Below the pieces are notes generated by a model. The model did no database searches. It saw only the letters and a program-made list of their open reading frames with translations, and was not told the origin of the DNA. A stretch of 64,000 bases of DNA, from positions 177,683 through 241,682 of the forward strand of contig RPFO01000359.1 of the NCBI GenBank assembly GCA_009746045.1, in the 5' to 3' direction. This DNA is from Mesostigma viride. Taxonomy: Eukaryota > Streptophyta > Mesostigmatophyceae > Mesostigmatales > Mesostigmataceae. Shown one piece after another: positions 63,464 through 64,000 of the stretch. The position numbers were made by a program, and so were the translations under genes. The number at the start of each line of letters is the position of its first letter. The stretch's first letter is position 1.

Positions 63464-63833
63464 CGTCCTCGACAGTACTAGATGGCTGAGAAATTAATCT
63501 GGTTTGTGGCTGGACGGTCCTATCTAGGGCCATGTACTTCAAAACGCTCCCGATCTTCCTAGCCTCTATCCCCATTGCCTTCTGAGGGCTTATGCGGAAG
63601 GAGAGCTGAAGAGCCCAGTCAGAGTATACAGTTATAGGAGCGTCGTCTTCGTCGAGCAGTCGGATCGTGATGTTGCTGGGAGAGTCCTTGAGATGCTGCC
63701 ATAAAGGGTTCGCTGCCTGCCAAACAATAGGTTCTAAGAACTGGGACATGTTGGGGCAAACTGCCAAAAGACCTCCATATCCAGTTCCTGTCGATGATGA
63801 TATCACATTTCCCCGGACGATGTCACTATACAC
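63453..63833 (-). CDS. virion-associated-type hypothetical protein; start uncertain
   Basis: About 126 residues, read from a GTG at 63833. No in-frame ATG exists before a TAA upstream, and the first ATG downstream is near 63,749 (MSQFLEPIVW). The segment NITIRLLDEDDAPITVYSDW followed by ALQLSFRI is a strand-rich pattern I associate with capsid-adjacent proteins in polinton-like elements. The reading frame probably starts at the later ATG, uses a non-ATG start or has lost its start. The gene overlaps the next by 11 bases. Confidence 0.45.
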   Translation of the reverse strand: MYSDIVRGNVISSSTGTGYGGLLAVCPNMSQFLEPIVWQAANPLWQHLKDSPSNITIRLLDEDDAPITVYSDWALQLSFRISPQKAMGIEARKIGSVLKYMALDRTVQPQTRLISQPSSTVEDDEA

Positions 63834-63837
63834 ATAC

Positions 63838-63913
63838 AGTTAAGTAATGCAATACGCATTACTTTTGCATACTTGCAAGTATGCAAAAGTAATGCGTATT
63901 GCATTACTTAACT
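63838..63913. repeat. 76-bp perfect palindrome with nested hairpins
   Basis: AGTTAAGTAATGCAATACGC is the beginning of a 38-base arm (63,838-63,875) whose exact reverse complement is 63,876-63,913, with no loop. Each arm itself folds (AAGTAATGC...GCATTACTT with a five-base loop). It lies five bases upstream of the first virion gene. Confidence 0.95.
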
Positions 63914-63914
63914 A

Positions 63915-64000
63915 AAATTGGGCCGAGTCGTAATTAATCGAGTCACCTCGGTAACGAGCGGTGTGTGCGGAACGCCGGATTTCCCCACGCGGCCCAATTT
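63915..64000. repeat. 11-bp inverted ends at the window edge
   Basis: AAATTGGGCCG (63,915-63,925) and CGGCCCAATTT (63,990-64,000) are reverse complements around 64 bases. It may be a further hairpin or part of a structure continuing outside the window. Confidence 0.5.

Noticed and set aside
63914-64000. tRNA at the right edge, because of paired GGGCCG/CGGCCC ends
   Set aside because: No recognisable D, anticodon or T arms; kept only as an inverted repeat.

Overview
The window looks like nuclear DNA of a eukaryotic microalga, most likely of the green lineage, colonised by viruses and retrotransposons. The evidence is GT-AG introns, AATAAA-type signals, a short interstitial CCCTAAA (plant-type telomere) run, chromodomain Ty3 retroelements with an initiator-Met-like primer site, a stretch of giant-virus-like genes and a polinton-like-virus (PLV) capsid cassette. 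The lineage call is inference; no rRNA or organelle marker is present.

Region A (1-15,231) is GC-rich and densely coding, and reads as an endogenous giant virus (NCLDV-like) segment. It holds two KilA-N paralogues, one carrying a PD-(D/E)XK nuclease domain. It also has small Cys/His proteins, a RING-like protein, an F-box-like protein, a BRO/MSV199-like protein, a P-loop kinase-like gene and HNH-type zinc proteins. It ends in a near-perfect 4.16-kb palindrome (about 11,070-15,231, axis 13,150/13,151) whose arms each carry an HNH gene. This resembles the joined inverted termini of a hairpin-ended viral genome. An (AAC)n tract then marks the passage into cellular-looking DNA.

Region B (15,232-22,550) is host-like: microsatellites, a hAT transposase remnant, one intact TPR-protein gene (18,994-20,049), long gene-free repeats and the telomere-like run.

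Region C (22,551-58,098) is a set of nested retroelements that can be taken apart base by base. An outer minus-strand Ty3/chromovirus element has 572-bp LTRs and 5-bp target duplications GGTGT at 22,546-22,550 and 58,099-58,103. Three later insertions interrupt it: an intact plus-strand relative (30,948-41,728, duplication TTGAC) within gag; a composite 12.8-kb block of satellites, inverted repeats and an intron-containing gene (42,520-55,314) between ORF1 and gag; and a small LTR-element derivative (56,238-57,456, duplication GGTTG) in the leader. The intact element encodes ORF1 with a viroplasmin/RNase H1-N-like domain, Gag, a Pol probably reached by -1 frameshifting (protease, RT, RNase H, integrase, chromodomain), and an unrecognised fourth ORF.

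Region D (58,104-64,000) carries a minus-strand virion-gene cassette of PLV type: two small overlapping genes, a frameshifted major capsid protein, a 56-aa gene, a fibre-like protein with Ig-like repeats plus a LamG-like domain, and a beta-rich protein. A 76-bp perfect palindrome lies just upstream. Because the outer retroelement left a clean target duplication, regions B and D were contiguous before it inserted.

Many otherwise convincing ORFs are broken by single-base indels, often in short homopolymers. The sequence alone cannot decide between real decay and assembly error.
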